Assembly (NCBI RefSeq): GCF_017921895.1
Contig: NZ_JAFIDN010000009.1
Span: 1 to 64,000, forward strand
DNA: 64,000 nucleotides
Reading direction: 5' to 3'
DNA from: Natronogracilivirga saccharolytica
Lineage (GTDB): Bacteria > Bacteroidota > Rhodothermia > Balneolales > Natronogracilivirgulaceae
The notes beneath the pieces were generated by a model. It had not been told where the DNA came from. It was given only the letters and a program-made list of their open reading frames with translations, and did not search any database. Shown here piece by piece: positions 1 through 8,281 of the stretch. Position 1 is the stretch's first letter, and each line of letters starts with the position of its first letter. A program made the translations under genes and the position numbers.

Positions 1-2
1 GT

Positions 3-125
3 CAAGGCCAAGGGTATTTGTTAGTGCAGGTTATTGAGCTGGTAGGCAGGTTTTACCAGACTCATCCATGGTTACAAGCCTTTCCTAATGAACAGGAAGG
101 GATTAGTATGAACTCCGAAAGTTGA
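3..125 (+). CDS. C-terminal fragment of an unidentified protein
   Basis: Reading frame 3 is open from the window edge for 40 codons and stops with TGA at 123-125. The visible end reads ...LVGRFYQTHPWLQAFPN.... The other two forward frames stop early, which mildly favours this one. The family is not recognisable from so short a tail; a transposase end is one possibility but nothing here shows it. The 5' part lies outside the window. Confidence 0.4.
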   Translation, partial: QGQGYLLVQVIELVGRFYQTHPWLQAFPNEQEGISMNSES

Positions 126-400
126 GTTACATAAAAAAAAGCGAATTAGTGTAACACGAATGCTCTCTGGCGAAAAGTCTCAAAGTAATGGCTTGATATT
201 TAAACTACAGGCGTCCCGATTATCTGCATTTATGGACTATGGACGATTTAAACAGGTGTTATTGTCAAACCTGAGCCAACGACACACGCTCGATTTGCAT
301 TTACACATGATCCATCCAGAGCCGATAATTCGGACACACAGGTGCATGATTAAGCACATGGATGCTCCATGTGACATTGTGAATAAGAAAATTTAAATAG
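126..400. other. 275-bp spacer without a convincing gene
   Basis: This stretch holds a TTACATAAA motif at 127-135 that recurs at 7540 and 7561. A 78-codon open frame from 160 has no recognisable domain, no ribosome-binding site and low complexity around its end, so it is not called. The sequence just before the AraC gene at 401 is AT-rich, which fits the weak Shine-Dalgarno use of this phylum. Confidence 0.5.
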
Positions 401-961
401 ATGAAACTGTATATCAAGTACATGGTTAGCTTGCGTTGTAAGATGCTGGTAAAGGAGGAGTTGAAAAAACTTGGCCTGGACTGCATTTCTGTGGAACTTG
501 GTATGGCTGAAATGCAGGAAGATATCACAGATGAGTTGCGTGAGGCGTTCAGAATAAATCTGGAAAAGGCGGGTCTGGAGCTTCTGGACAGCAAAAAAGA
601 CATTCTGGTTGAGAAAATAAAGAATGTGATTATCGAAATGGTTCATCACGCTGAGGATATACCCGATGTGAATGATTCCGATTATATCAGTGAGAAATTA
701 GGCTACGACTACACGTACCTCTCTAACACATTTTCTGAAGTCAAAGGAATGACAATTCAGAAGTTCATCATTTTGCATAAAATTGAAAAAGCGAAAGAAA
801 TGCTGCTCTATGATGAAGATAACCTGACTGAAATCGCTTTTAAATTAAATTACAGCAGTGTCGCCCATCTTTCCAATCAATTTAAAAAGGTTACCGGTTT
901 TACTCCCAGTTTCTTCAAAGAGATGAAATTCAAGAGGGAGAAAAATCTCGAAAACCTGTAA
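401..961 (+). CDS. AraC-family regulator with HMA-like N-terminal domain (copy 1)
   Basis: A 186-residue DNA-binding regulator. Residues about 85-186 form the double helix-turn-helix of the AraC family: a first HTH around YISEKLGYDYTYLS and a second around LTEIAFKLNYSSVAHLSNQF, followed by the usual TGFTPSFFKE end. Residues 1-75 resemble the small ferredoxin-like fold of heavy-metal-associated domains. The place where a metal-binding pair MVCxxC is expected reads MVSLRC, so the first Cys is Ser10 and only Cys13 remains. The start at 401 is chosen because it sits directly before the conserved KLYIKYM strand; no clear ribosome-binding site is seen. It is followed by a paralogue at 1192. The target genes are unknown; the M48 protease gene downstream is one candidate. 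The family call is firm, the ligand is inference. Confidence 0.85.
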   Translation: MKLYIKYMVSLRCKMLVKEELKKLGLDCISVELGMAEMQEDITDELREAFRINLEKAGLELLDSKKDILVEKIKNVIIEMVHHAEDIPDVNDSDYISEKLGYDYTYLSNTFSEVKGMTIQKFIILHKIEKAKEMLLYDEDNLTEIAFKLNYSSVAHLSNQFKKVTGFTPSFFKEMKFKREKNLENL

Positions 962-1191
962 AATGTATAAACCTTGATCGTAATCATATAATTAGATGAT
1001 CCAATTATGATATTACATTTATGCAATTTACTGCAAAAGGGTACAGCCAGGGTAATGGCATACTGAATCATGTGTCCCCTTTTTATGGGTGGTCGTCTCA
1101 GACGCTTCTCTGCCGGGGAACCTGGAGCGACCATAGCTGATATTCAACAAACCATTGTATTGAATAGAAACGAATTAAAACATTTTTAGCG

Positions 1192-1818
1192 ATGATTGCA
1201 TTAAAAGCCAATACGCAACGGGAAGCAACGAAGGCAAAAAAGAAGCTATATGTAAAATATATGCTGAGTCTTCGATGTGAGAAGAATGCGAAATCGGAAT
1301 TAATTAATCTGGGCTTAAGACATATTATTTCAGATAACGCAATTATATTGCTTGGGAATGTCACAGAAGATCAACTGGATGCCCTGAAAGAAAATCTCAA
1401 AATGGCAGGGCTGGAACTTCTTGATGAGCCCGACAGCATGCTGATCGACAGGATTATTACTTCAATCCATGAGATAGTACACGATTCGGATCAGCTGCCC
1501 AATATTACGTATGAAGAGATCATCAATAAAAAAATTGTTCTGGGAAGCGAACATATCCTGAAAATATTTTCTGAAGTCAAAGGCCTTTCCATACTGCATT
1601 ACATTGTCCTGCAAAAAATTGAAAAAGTGAAAGAGTTGTTACTGTACAGTGATCTTTCACTGCCTGAAATTGCCGGTCGGCTTCACTACAAAAATAAACA
1701 TTCTTTAACAGCACAGTTAAGAAAATTTACCGGACTTACCCCTGACTATTTTAGAAAAATTAAACGGAAACGGGAACGGAATCTGAATCGGAATCAGGAA
1801 ACCAGTAACAGGAATTAG
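1192..1818 (+). CDS. AraC-family regulator with HMA-like N-terminal domain (copy 2)
   Basis: A 208-residue paralogue of the gene at 401, with the same layout: N-terminal HMA-like domain (about residues 18-90) and C-terminal AraC double HTH (about 105-200), ending TGLTPDYFRKIKRKRER. Like its neighbour it reads MLSLRC at the metal-site position, with Ser26 for the first Cys and Cys29 kept. The ATG at 1192 gives about 17 basic residues before the conserved KLYVKYM strand, an extension copy 1 does not have; no alternative ATG lies between. The last 15 residues are rich in Arg and Asn. The 230-bp spacer between the two copies suggests separate promoters. The two probably arose by tandem duplication and have diverged considerably. 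Confidence 0.83.
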   Translation: MIALKANTQREATKAKKKLYVKYMLSLRCEKNAKSELINLGLRHIISDNAIILLGNVTEDQLDALKENLKMAGLELLDEPDSMLIDRIITSIHEIVHDSDQLPNITYEEIINKKIVLGSEHILKIFSEVKGLSILHYIVLQKIEKVKELLLYSDLSLPEIAGRLHYKNKHSLTAQLRKFTGLTPDYFRKIKRKRERNLNRNQETSNRN

Positions 1819-1859
1819 AGAAGCTTGCATTAGTCAACGTTATGGTATCGCTGTAAACT

Positions 1860-1882
1860 ATGTAACCATTCAGCGGTTACAT
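1860..1882. promoter_or_regulatory. Inverted repeat (possible operator) upstream of M48 protease
   Basis: Perfect 8-bp arms ATGTAACC (1860-1867) and GGTTACAT (1875-1882) are separated by 7 bp. It lies 92 bp before the M48 protease start and just after the second AraC gene. The size suits a dimeric regulator binding site; a weak hairpin is the alternative. Confidence 0.5.
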
Positions 1883-1973
1883 GTAAGGATTTTTAATCGA
1901 AATCTGACAATATTATCTGTGAACAGTGTGAATTCAGGATCTTGAATTTTGTACATGCAAAAGGGATCAATAG

Positions 1974-3467
1974 ATGAAACTACTTAAGCACTATATATTA
2001 TTGTCTTTCTTTGCCGCCTTTCTGGCAGCAGGATGTTCGATACAGAAAAATCCGGTAACCGGAACGACCCGGGCATTCGGCTATTCATGGAGTCAGGAGG
2101 TGCAGATTGGAAAAGAAGTGGATCCGGAAATCGTTGCTCAGTTTGGATTGTACAATGACGATAACGTGGCAAATTATGTAGTGGAAATTGGAGAGACGGT
2201 ACTCGAACAGAGCCATTTGAGAAGACCGGAAACAGAAAGCCACTTCAGAGAAACAGAATTCACATTCCGGATACTCGACAGTCCCGTCATCAATGCATTT
2301 GCTCTTCCGGGAGGCTATATTTACTTCACAAGAGGGATGATGGTCCACCTGAGCAATGAAGCCCAGTTTGCTGTTGTTATGGGTCATGAGATCGGGCACG
2401 TAGCAGCCAGACATTCCTCTCAGCGGGCCCTGAGGCAAACAATTGGTCAGATCGCTGTAATCGGCGGGGCCGTGATGGGACAGGAAATTTTCGGCCTGCC
2501 GGGCCAGACAATTTTGGATTTAAGCAGCACGGCGGCACAGTTAATTTTTCTCAGCTACAGCAGAGAGAATGAACGGGAGTCAGACAATCTCGGTGTGGAA
2601 TATGCCGCCATGAGTGACTATGATGCTTCGGAAGGAGCGGCTCTTTTTACCAGTCTGAAAAGGATTTCAGAGATGCATGATCAGAATATTCCGAATTTTG
2701 TTTCTACGCACCCGGATCCCGGTGAAAGGGAGCGTGCCATCCCGGAGGAAGCAAGTAATTGGAAAGATCAGGGATATGAACAGTCGACGAGAAATGAGGA
2801 ACGGTATATGGAGCTTATCGACGGGATGGTATACGGTGAGGACCCGCGGCAGGGTTTTGCGGAGGATGGATTCTTCTATCATCCGGACCTCGCTTTTCAA
2901 TTTGAGATTCCGGTGGGCTGGTCACTGATCAATCAACCGTCACAAGTGGTATTGCTGAGTCCGGATGAAGATGCCGTATCCGTTTTCCGGATTGATTCAG
3001 AGTCCGGAACTCCGCAACAATCGGTCCGTTCTGTGACATCACAGGATGGCATCACGGTTGTGAATGAAAGTGAGGCACTGAGCAGCGGATCCTGGGGTGC
3101 CTGGGTTGCAAAAGCTCATGCAGCGCTTGAGGATGGAACCCCGTTGACCCTTCAGGTATATGCCGTTGATTTTGACAACAACATCTACCGGTTTCTGAGT
3201 TACACGGTACGTGACAACTATGATTCCATGGAACCGGGTTTCAATACTGCCACGGAATCATTCGATCGGCTTACAGATTCCGGGAAACTGAATATTGAGC
3301 CGGTCAGAGTACGTGCATTCCGGGCGGAGCGAAGTGGTTCGTTTGAATCGTTTTTACCGGACCCGCTCCCGGGAGCAAGGGACGCTCTTGAAATCGCAAT
3401 AATAAATCAGGTTGAACTTGATGAACAGATTGAACAGGGCCGCTGGTTGAAAATACCGGTTCAATAA
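1974..3467 (+). CDS. M48-family zinc metalloprotease, lipoprotein
   Basis: A 497-residue exported protease, probably acting in the periplasm on misfolded or outer-membrane proteins, as BepA/LoiP-type M48 proteins do. The N-terminus is a lipoprotein signal with lipobox ending LAAGC (Cys21). The zinc motif HEIGH lies near residues 138-142, followed by VAARH, and the third ligand is in NERESDNLG near residue 201. After the protease domain (about 40-270) comes a roughly 200-residue C-terminal region unlike the TPR domain of BepA; its function is unknown. The start ATG at 1974 has AAGGG about 9 bp upstream. An inverted repeat at 1860-1882 may control it. Confidence 0.9.
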   Translation: MKLLKHYILLSFFAAFLAAGCSIQKNPVTGTTRAFGYSWSQEVQIGKEVDPEIVAQFGLYNDDNVANYVVEIGETVLEQSHLRRPETESHFRETEFTFRILDSPVINAFALPGGYIYFTRGMMVHLSNEAQFAVVMGHEIGHVAARHSSQRALRQTIGQIAVIGGAVMGQEIFGLPGQTILDLSSTAAQLIFLSYSRENERESDNLGVEYAAMSDYDASEGAALFTSLKRISEMHDQNIPNFVSTHPDPGERERAIPEEASNWKDQGYEQSTRNEERYMELIDGMVYGEDPRQGFAEDGFFYHPDLAFQFEIPVGWSLINQPSQVVLLSPDEDAVSVFRIDSESGTPQQSVRSVTSQDGITVVNESEALSSGSWGAWVAKAHAALEDGTPLTLQVYAVDFDNNIYRFLSYTVRDNYDSMEPGFNTATESFDRLTDSGKLNIEPVRVRAFRAERSGSFESFLPDPLPGARDALEIAIINQVELDEQIEQGRWLKIPVQ

Positions 3468-3572
3468 AATGTCAGGGCGTATTCCCTGCACTATAAAGGC
3501 CTGTAAATGCACAAATGATCCGTTAAAACTACGGCATATATTATATACCATTTATTCTATGTACCTTCGAAC

Positions 3573-4049
3573 ATGAAAAACAATAATGAATATCAACCCA
3601 TCAACCGCAAGTTAAAAATACTCCTTGCCGAGGATGACAATGCCGATTGCCTTCTTTTTGAGGAAGTAATAGCGGAATTACCGGTATCAGTGAATTTATT
3701 TACGGTTACAAATGGTGAAGAACTCCTTGGCTGGCTCAATAAAAAAGGGAATAAACTTCCGGATGTGCTTTTCCTCGATCTCAACATGCCTCGTAAAAAT
3801 GGTTTCGCAGCTTTGGGGGAAATCAAACGTAGTTCCAAATTGCAGGATCTTCCGGTCATTATTTTTACGACGGCTAATGATAAAGAAAGGATCAAGCAGG
3901 TTTACAAAGACGCAGCACACTACTATATCCGCAAACCCAACAAATTTTCGGATCTCAAAAAACTGGTCTATAAAATACTTGTATTAATATCGGAGAATAA
4001 TATTTCACTCCCGGATAAAGAGCATTTTATTTTAAAGGTCGACTCTTAA
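3573..4049 (+). CDS. Stand-alone response regulator receiver (Rcp1/CheY-like)
   Basis: A 158-residue single receiver domain with no output domain. The acidic pair Asp21-Asp22, the phospho-acceptor Asp69 in FLDLNMP, the switch Thr100 in IIFTT and the conserved Lys121 in IRKP are all present. The architecture matches receivers of the phytochrome-partner Rcp1 class. It ends 11 bp before the TTG start of the CheB-CheR-kinase gene, so the two are almost certainly one operon and likely kinase and partner. What it acts on is unknown; no flagellar or gliding gene is nearby. Confidence 0.9.
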   Translation: MKNNNEYQPINRKLKILLAEDDNADCLLFEEVIAELPVSVNLFTVTNGEELLGWLNKKGNKLPDVLFLDLNMPRKNGFAALGEIKRSSKLQDLPVIIFTTANDKERIKQVYKDAAHYYIRKPNKFSDLKKLVYKILVLISENNISLPDKEHFILKVDS

Positions 4050-4060
4050 ATCAATTTTCT

Positions 4061-7000
4061 TTGAAAGCAAAGAAGCCATCAAATAAACGTCTGAAGACAG
4101 CAACTAAATCAGACCAACCATTTCCAATAGTATGTATCGGTGCTTCTGCAGGCGGGCTGGAGGCCTTTAAATTGCTGATCAAAGCGACATCCGAAGATTC
4201 CGGGATGGCGTACATTCTTGTTCAGCATTTGGATCCCAGCCACGATAGTCTGTTGCCCGAATTACTTGAAAAAGTAACAAAGATTCCCGTTTCGGAAATT
4301 TCGGAGACAACAGATTTGGCACCTGATCATATCTACGTGATGCCCAGTAACAAAATCATGGTGACCGAAGGTGGCCATTTAAAGCTGGTTCCACGTCCTC
4401 CAAAAAGTAAAACAGAGCGTAATCTGCCCATAGACACCATCTTTACCTCGCTGGCGGAAGTGTATCATGAGCATGCAATTGGAGTGGTATTGTCAGGAAC
4501 AGCTACGGATGGCACGCTTGGGTTGAAAGCTATCAAAGAGCTGGGAGGCATCACTTTTGCACAGGACTCACTGTCAGCAAAGTTTGAAAACATGCCGAAT
4601 AATGCCGTGGAAGCAGGTGTGGTGGATTTCATACTTTCGCCAGAAAAAATTCCGGAGAAGTTGCTGGAAGTAACGAGCTTTATCAATGCTCCCGCTGAGG
4701 GTAAAAAAGATCCGCATTTGGAAGATGAGGACATTTACAGAAAAATTATTTCTGTGCTTCGCATCCGCAAGGGAACAGATTTTACATACTATAAGCAGAC
4801 CACGATTCGGAGAAGAATCCTCCGAAGGATGCTGATTACTCAAAAAACCAAACCTGCTGAATACCTCGCCACTTTAAGAGAAGACAAGGATGAGCAGGAT
4901 GCACTATACCAGGACTTTTTAATTCCGGTTACTTTTTTTTTCCGTGATCCGGAGGCTTTTGACAATCTATATAAAAAGGTCGTACCACAAATTGTAAATA
5001 ACAAAGTCGCCGGTGAACCCATCCGGGTTTGGGTAGCAGGGTGCAGTACCGGTGAAGAAGCCTACTCCATAGCTATTTGCCTGCAGGAGTATCTGGACAA
5101 AAACTCTTTGAAGGGTTCGGAATATAAAGTGCAGATCTTCGCCTCCGATATCAGTGAGCCTGCCATCAAACAGGCCCGGACCGGTATGTACTCAAAACTG
5201 GAGACAAGCGGTGTTTCAGAAAAACGCCTGAGTGAGTTTTTTACAAAAACAGATGGCCATTTTCAGGTAAACAGACGGATAAGGGATATGTGTGTATTCG
5301 CTTGTCATGATTTTTTAAAAGATCCGCCGTTCGGAAAAATGGATCTCATAAGTTGCCGGAATGTGCTTATCTATATGGAACTCTATCTGCAGAAGAAAGC
5401 GCTTGTCACTTTTCATTATGCATTGAACTCCAATGGATTCCTGTTTCTCGGCAAATCTGAAGCTACCGGCGGGGCACCTGAGCTTTTTGAGTTGATCATC
5501 AATAAAGACAAAATTTATACGCGCAAAGATGCACCAGGCAAGTTTATGCATGTAGTCAGTCCTGGATCCGAACGGAATCTCAATCAATCTGAAAACAAAG
5601 AAAGTTCCGAAAAGATGCATTCCGATTTTCAAAAAACGGCGGATGATATCATGCTCAACCGATATATGCCTGCCGGTGTAGTAGTAGATGAAGCAATGGA
5701 TATTGTGCAGTTTCGTGGCAGTACCAGCAGCTATCTGGAACAAACGTCGGGAAAACCAAGTCATAATTTGATGGTCATGGCAAAACATGGTCTGGCATTT
5801 GAACTGCGGAACGTATTGCACAAAGTAAAAAAGGAAAAAGGAACGGTTAAGAAAGAAAATATTCCCGTTAAAAAAGGTGGAGAATTGCACAATGTAACCA
5901 TCGAAGGCATTCCATTGCCCAACACCATAGAACCGTATTATCTGGTTTTGTTCCATGAAAACGTCTCAAGTGAAAAACAACAACCTGCCGGTACCGGGAC
6001 AAAGAAGGGAGCGAAAACAAAAACGGACACCGAGGACTTGCGTGTAAAGCAATTGGAGCGGGAACTTGTTGAAACCCGGGAAGATATGCGCAGTATTACC
6101 GAGGATCAGGAAGCGGTTAATGAAGAGCTTCAAAGTGCCAATGAAGAACTGTTGAGCGGTAGTGAAGAGCTGCAGAGTTTAAACGAAGAACTGGAAACCA
6201 GTAAAGAAGAGCTTGAAAGCACCAATGAAGAACTGGTTGTGGTCAATAATGAAATGACAAGCTTGAACAAGCAGCTGGAGGCAGAAAAAAACTATTCCGA
6301 AGCTATTGTTTCAAACATACGTGAGCCCCTCCTGGTATTGGATAAACATTTGCGGGTAAGAACGGCTAATAACGCCTTTTATAAACTGTTCAAGATGAGT
6401 GAAGAGGAGACAGAAGGTGTTATTGTTTATGAGCTTGCCGACAAACATTTTGATATTCCGAAATTGCGAACCCTGCTCGAGAAAAGCATCCCGGAAAAAT
6501 CAAAGATCAATAATTTTGAAATAACGCATACTTTTCCAAACACGGGAAAACTGATTCTGCTTGTTAACGCCCGCGTGGTAACACGTGAAAGCAAGACAGA
6601 AGAATTAATTTTGCTGTCCATCGAAGATATTACAAAACAGGAAACGGAAAGAAGAAAAAGACACGATATTCAGAAGCAGCACACCAAAGATCTGGAACAA
6701 AAAATCAAACAACGCACGGCTGAATTGAGTGATGTCAATAAAAGACTGGTGCTGCAAAATGAAGAACTGCTAAAGATGAACAAAGAACTGGAAGCGTTCG
6801 CTTATGTATCCAGTCACGACTTGCAGGAGCCGTTGCGGAAAATTCAAATCTTTGTGGACCGGATCCTTGATAAAGAACACAAGAACTTATCCACCAAGGG
6901 AATATCGTACTTCAATTTTATTCAGGATGCGGCGCACCGGATGCAGAAACTGATTGAAGATTTACTGACTTTTTCCAGATTGGCCAAAGCTGAAAAAAAG

Positions 7001-7504
7001 TTTAAACCCACAGACCTGAATACCGTTGTCGATAAGGCAAAAGCTGACTTTAGAGACATCCTTGAAGAAAAAAATGCAACCATTGAAACAGACGAACTTT
7101 GCGAGGTCAATGTTGTTGAATTTCAATTCCAACAGCTCATAAACAACCTCGTAAGCAATGCATTGAAATTTGCAAGACCCGGCACTCCGCCGGTAATAAA
7201 AATTACCAGCAACATTTCTCTGGGCAGTACATTGAAGCAGAAAAACCTGGTTCCGGATAAAAAGTACTGCCATATTACTTTTTCGGACAATGGTATCGGT
7301 TTTGAGAAAAAATTCGGTGAGATAATTTTTGAAGTTTTTAAAAAACTGCACAGCAAGGATGAATTTCCGGGAACGGGAATCGGATTGGCAACTGTGAAAA
7401 AAGTCGTAGACAATCACAACGGTATAATTACAGCCACAAGCAAGCTGGACAAAGGTACTACTTTTGAAATCTATATACCTGTTGAAAGTAATATTCTGAA
7501 GTAG
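4061..7504 (+). CDS. CheB-CheR-PAS-histidine kinase fusion
   Basis: A 1147-residue multi-domain signalling protein. In order: CheB methylesterase (about 20-205, GASAGG nucleophile near 27, DG of GTATDG near 146); CheR methyltransferase (about 225-490, AGCSTGEEAYS SAM motif near 325, SCRNVLIYM); a PAS-like segment (about 525-640); a long Glu-rich coiled coil of repeated ELQSANEEL-type heptads (about 660-745); a second PAS (about 750-860); HisKA with the phospho-His in SSHDLQEPL (near 918); and HATPase_c with N box NNLVSNALKF and G boxes DNGIGF and GTGIGL. No transmembrane segment is visible, so it is cytoplasmic. The start is TTG at 4061; no ATG lies before the GASAGG motif, and the 11-bp gap to the receiver gene supports it. 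Confidence 0.93.
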   Translation: MKAKKPSNKRLKTATKSDQPFPIVCIGASAGGLEAFKLLIKATSEDSGMAYILVQHLDPSHDSLLPELLEKVTKIPVSEISETTDLAPDHIYVMPSNKIMVTEGGHLKLVPRPPKSKTERNLPIDTIFTSLAEVYHEHAIGVVLSGTATDGTLGLKAIKELGGITFAQDSLSAKFENMPNNAVEAGVVDFILSPEKIPEKLLEVTSFINAPAEGKKDPHLEDEDIYRKIISVLRIRKGTDFTYYKQTTIRRRILRRMLITQKTKPAEYLATLREDKDEQDALYQDFLIPVTFFFRDPEAFDNLYKKVVPQIVNNKVAGEPIRVWVAGCSTGEEAYSIAICLQEYLDKNSLKGSEYKVQIFASDISEPAIKQARTGMYSKLETSGVSEKRLSEFFTKTDGHFQVNRRIRDMCVFACHDFLKDPPFGKMDLISCRNVLIYMELYLQKKALVTFHYALNSNGFLFLGKSEATGGAPELFELIINKDKIYTRKDAPGKFMHVVSPGSERNLNQSENKESSEKMHSDFQKTADDIMLNRYMPAGVVVDEAMDIVQFRGSTSSYLEQTSGKPSHNLMVMAKHGLAFELRNVLHKVKKEKGTVKKENIPVKKGGELHNVTIEGIPLPNTIEPYYLVLFHENVSSEKQQPAGTGTKKGAKTKTDTEDLRVKQLERELVETREDMRSITEDQEAVNEELQSANEELLSGSEELQSLNEELETSKEELESTNEELVVVNNEMTSLNKQLEAEKNYSEAIVSNIREPLLVLDKHLRVRTANNAFYKLFKMSEEETEGVIVYELADKHFDIPKLRTLLEKSIPEKSKINNFEITHTFPNTGKLILLVNARVVTRESKTEELILLSIEDITKQETERRKRHDIQKQHTKDLEQKIKQRTAELSDVNKRLVLQNEELLKMNKELEAFAYVSSHDLQEPLRKIQIFVDRILDKEHKNLSTKGISYFNFIQDAAHRMQKLIEDLLTFSRLAKAEKKFKPTDLNTVVDKAKADFRDILEEKNATIETDELCEVNVVEFQFQQLINNLVSNALKFARPGTPPVIKITSNISLGSTLKQKNLVPDKKYCHITFSDNGIGFEKKFGEIIFEVFKKLHSKDEFPGTGIGLATVKKVVDNHNGIITATSKLDKGTTFEIYIPVESNILK

Positions 7505-7869
7505 AGAAATAGGTCTGTAATTAGTACATCAGGGGAATCTTACATAAATCCGTCTGAGAGTTACATAAATCATGTAAACTTTCAATCAGTGTTTTATATA
7601 AATAATAATTGCTTAACTGTAATAGTTGCAATCTGATATTATTGCATATTGATACTGGGAGCTTAGAAAAAGAAGAATTTTTCAAGATCAAGTTTAGAAG
7701 GATTTTTAAACCAAAGCATGTGAATAATTAATTTAACGATTTAAAAAACCGGCAACAACGAGATTAGTTAACAAGACCGCTTTTGATTTGACTTCTAATA
7801 ACAAATCGCATGTCAAAACTTCTGCACAAATAACAATTAGGTTAATTCAATAAAACCAGGGAGTTCACT
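7505..7869. other. 365-bp spacer with phased direct repeat
   Basis: No gene is seen. TTACATAAAT occurs twice, at 7540-7549 and 7561-7570, exactly 21 bp (two helical turns) apart, which could be a regulator site for the downstream lipoprotein operon. The rest is AT-rich. The GGGAG before the ATG at 7870 is a clear ribosome-binding site. Confidence 0.4.
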
Positions 7870-8271
7870 ATGAAACAATACCGAACATCTTTCACACAGA
7901 TATGTGGCTTAGGATTGTTGATGGTATTTTCTGGTCTTCTCGCAGCCTGCGGGAGCACCAGTCCGCCCACACAGCAACTCACAGAAACACAGATGGTTAT
8001 CCAACAAGCCGAGCAGGCGGGAGCCAATGATTTTGCCCCTCTTGAAATCCGTGATGCGAGGAAAAAACTGGAGATGGCCCAAAAGGCTGTGGAAGAGAAA
8101 GAGTATGAACGCGCTCTTCGTCTACTTGAACATGCCAGAGTCGATGCTGAGCTGGCCCAGGTGAAAACGCTATCCGGTCAGTCTCAAAAAATAGTAGCTG
8201 AACTAAGAGAAAACATCCGGACCCTGCGGGAAGAAATCGGAAGTAAAAGTGGAAACAACAATAAAAACTGA
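7870..8271 (+). CDS. DUF4398-type lipoprotein
   Basis: A 133-residue lipoprotein with lipobox LLAAC (Cys27), a short Thr/Pro/Gln linker, then an all-helical DUF4398-like segment (about 45-105, motif FAPLEIRDARKKLEMAQKA) and a coiled-coil end. DUF4398 proteins are envelope helical repeats that often accompany OmpA-like lipoproteins, as here: the next gene begins 10 bp after this stop and repeats the same helical pattern. The pair probably links outer membrane and peptidoglycan. The exact function is not known. Confidence 0.82.
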   Translation: MKQYRTSFTQICGLGLLMVFSGLLAACGSTSPPTQQLTETQMVIQQAEQAGANDFAPLEIRDARKKLEMAQKAVEEKEYERALRLLEHARVDAELAQVKTLSGQSQKIVAELRENIRTLREEIGSKSGNNNKN

Positions 8272-8281
8272 GGAAACTCAT

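Noticed and set aside
160-396. Open frame of 78 codons before the first AraC gene
   Set aside because: No domain, no ribosome-binding site and no sign of selection; an overlapping antisense frame is as long.
1036-1135. Possible structured RNA around GGTCG...CGACC between the AraC genes
   Set aside because: Only a 5-bp stem with a long loop can be drawn by eye, and nothing matches a known RNA family.
5315-5956. A 213-codon antisense frame opposite the CheR/PAS part of the kinase gene
   Set aside because: The sense strand has clear domains throughout; the antisense product is rich in Phe/His and has no motif.
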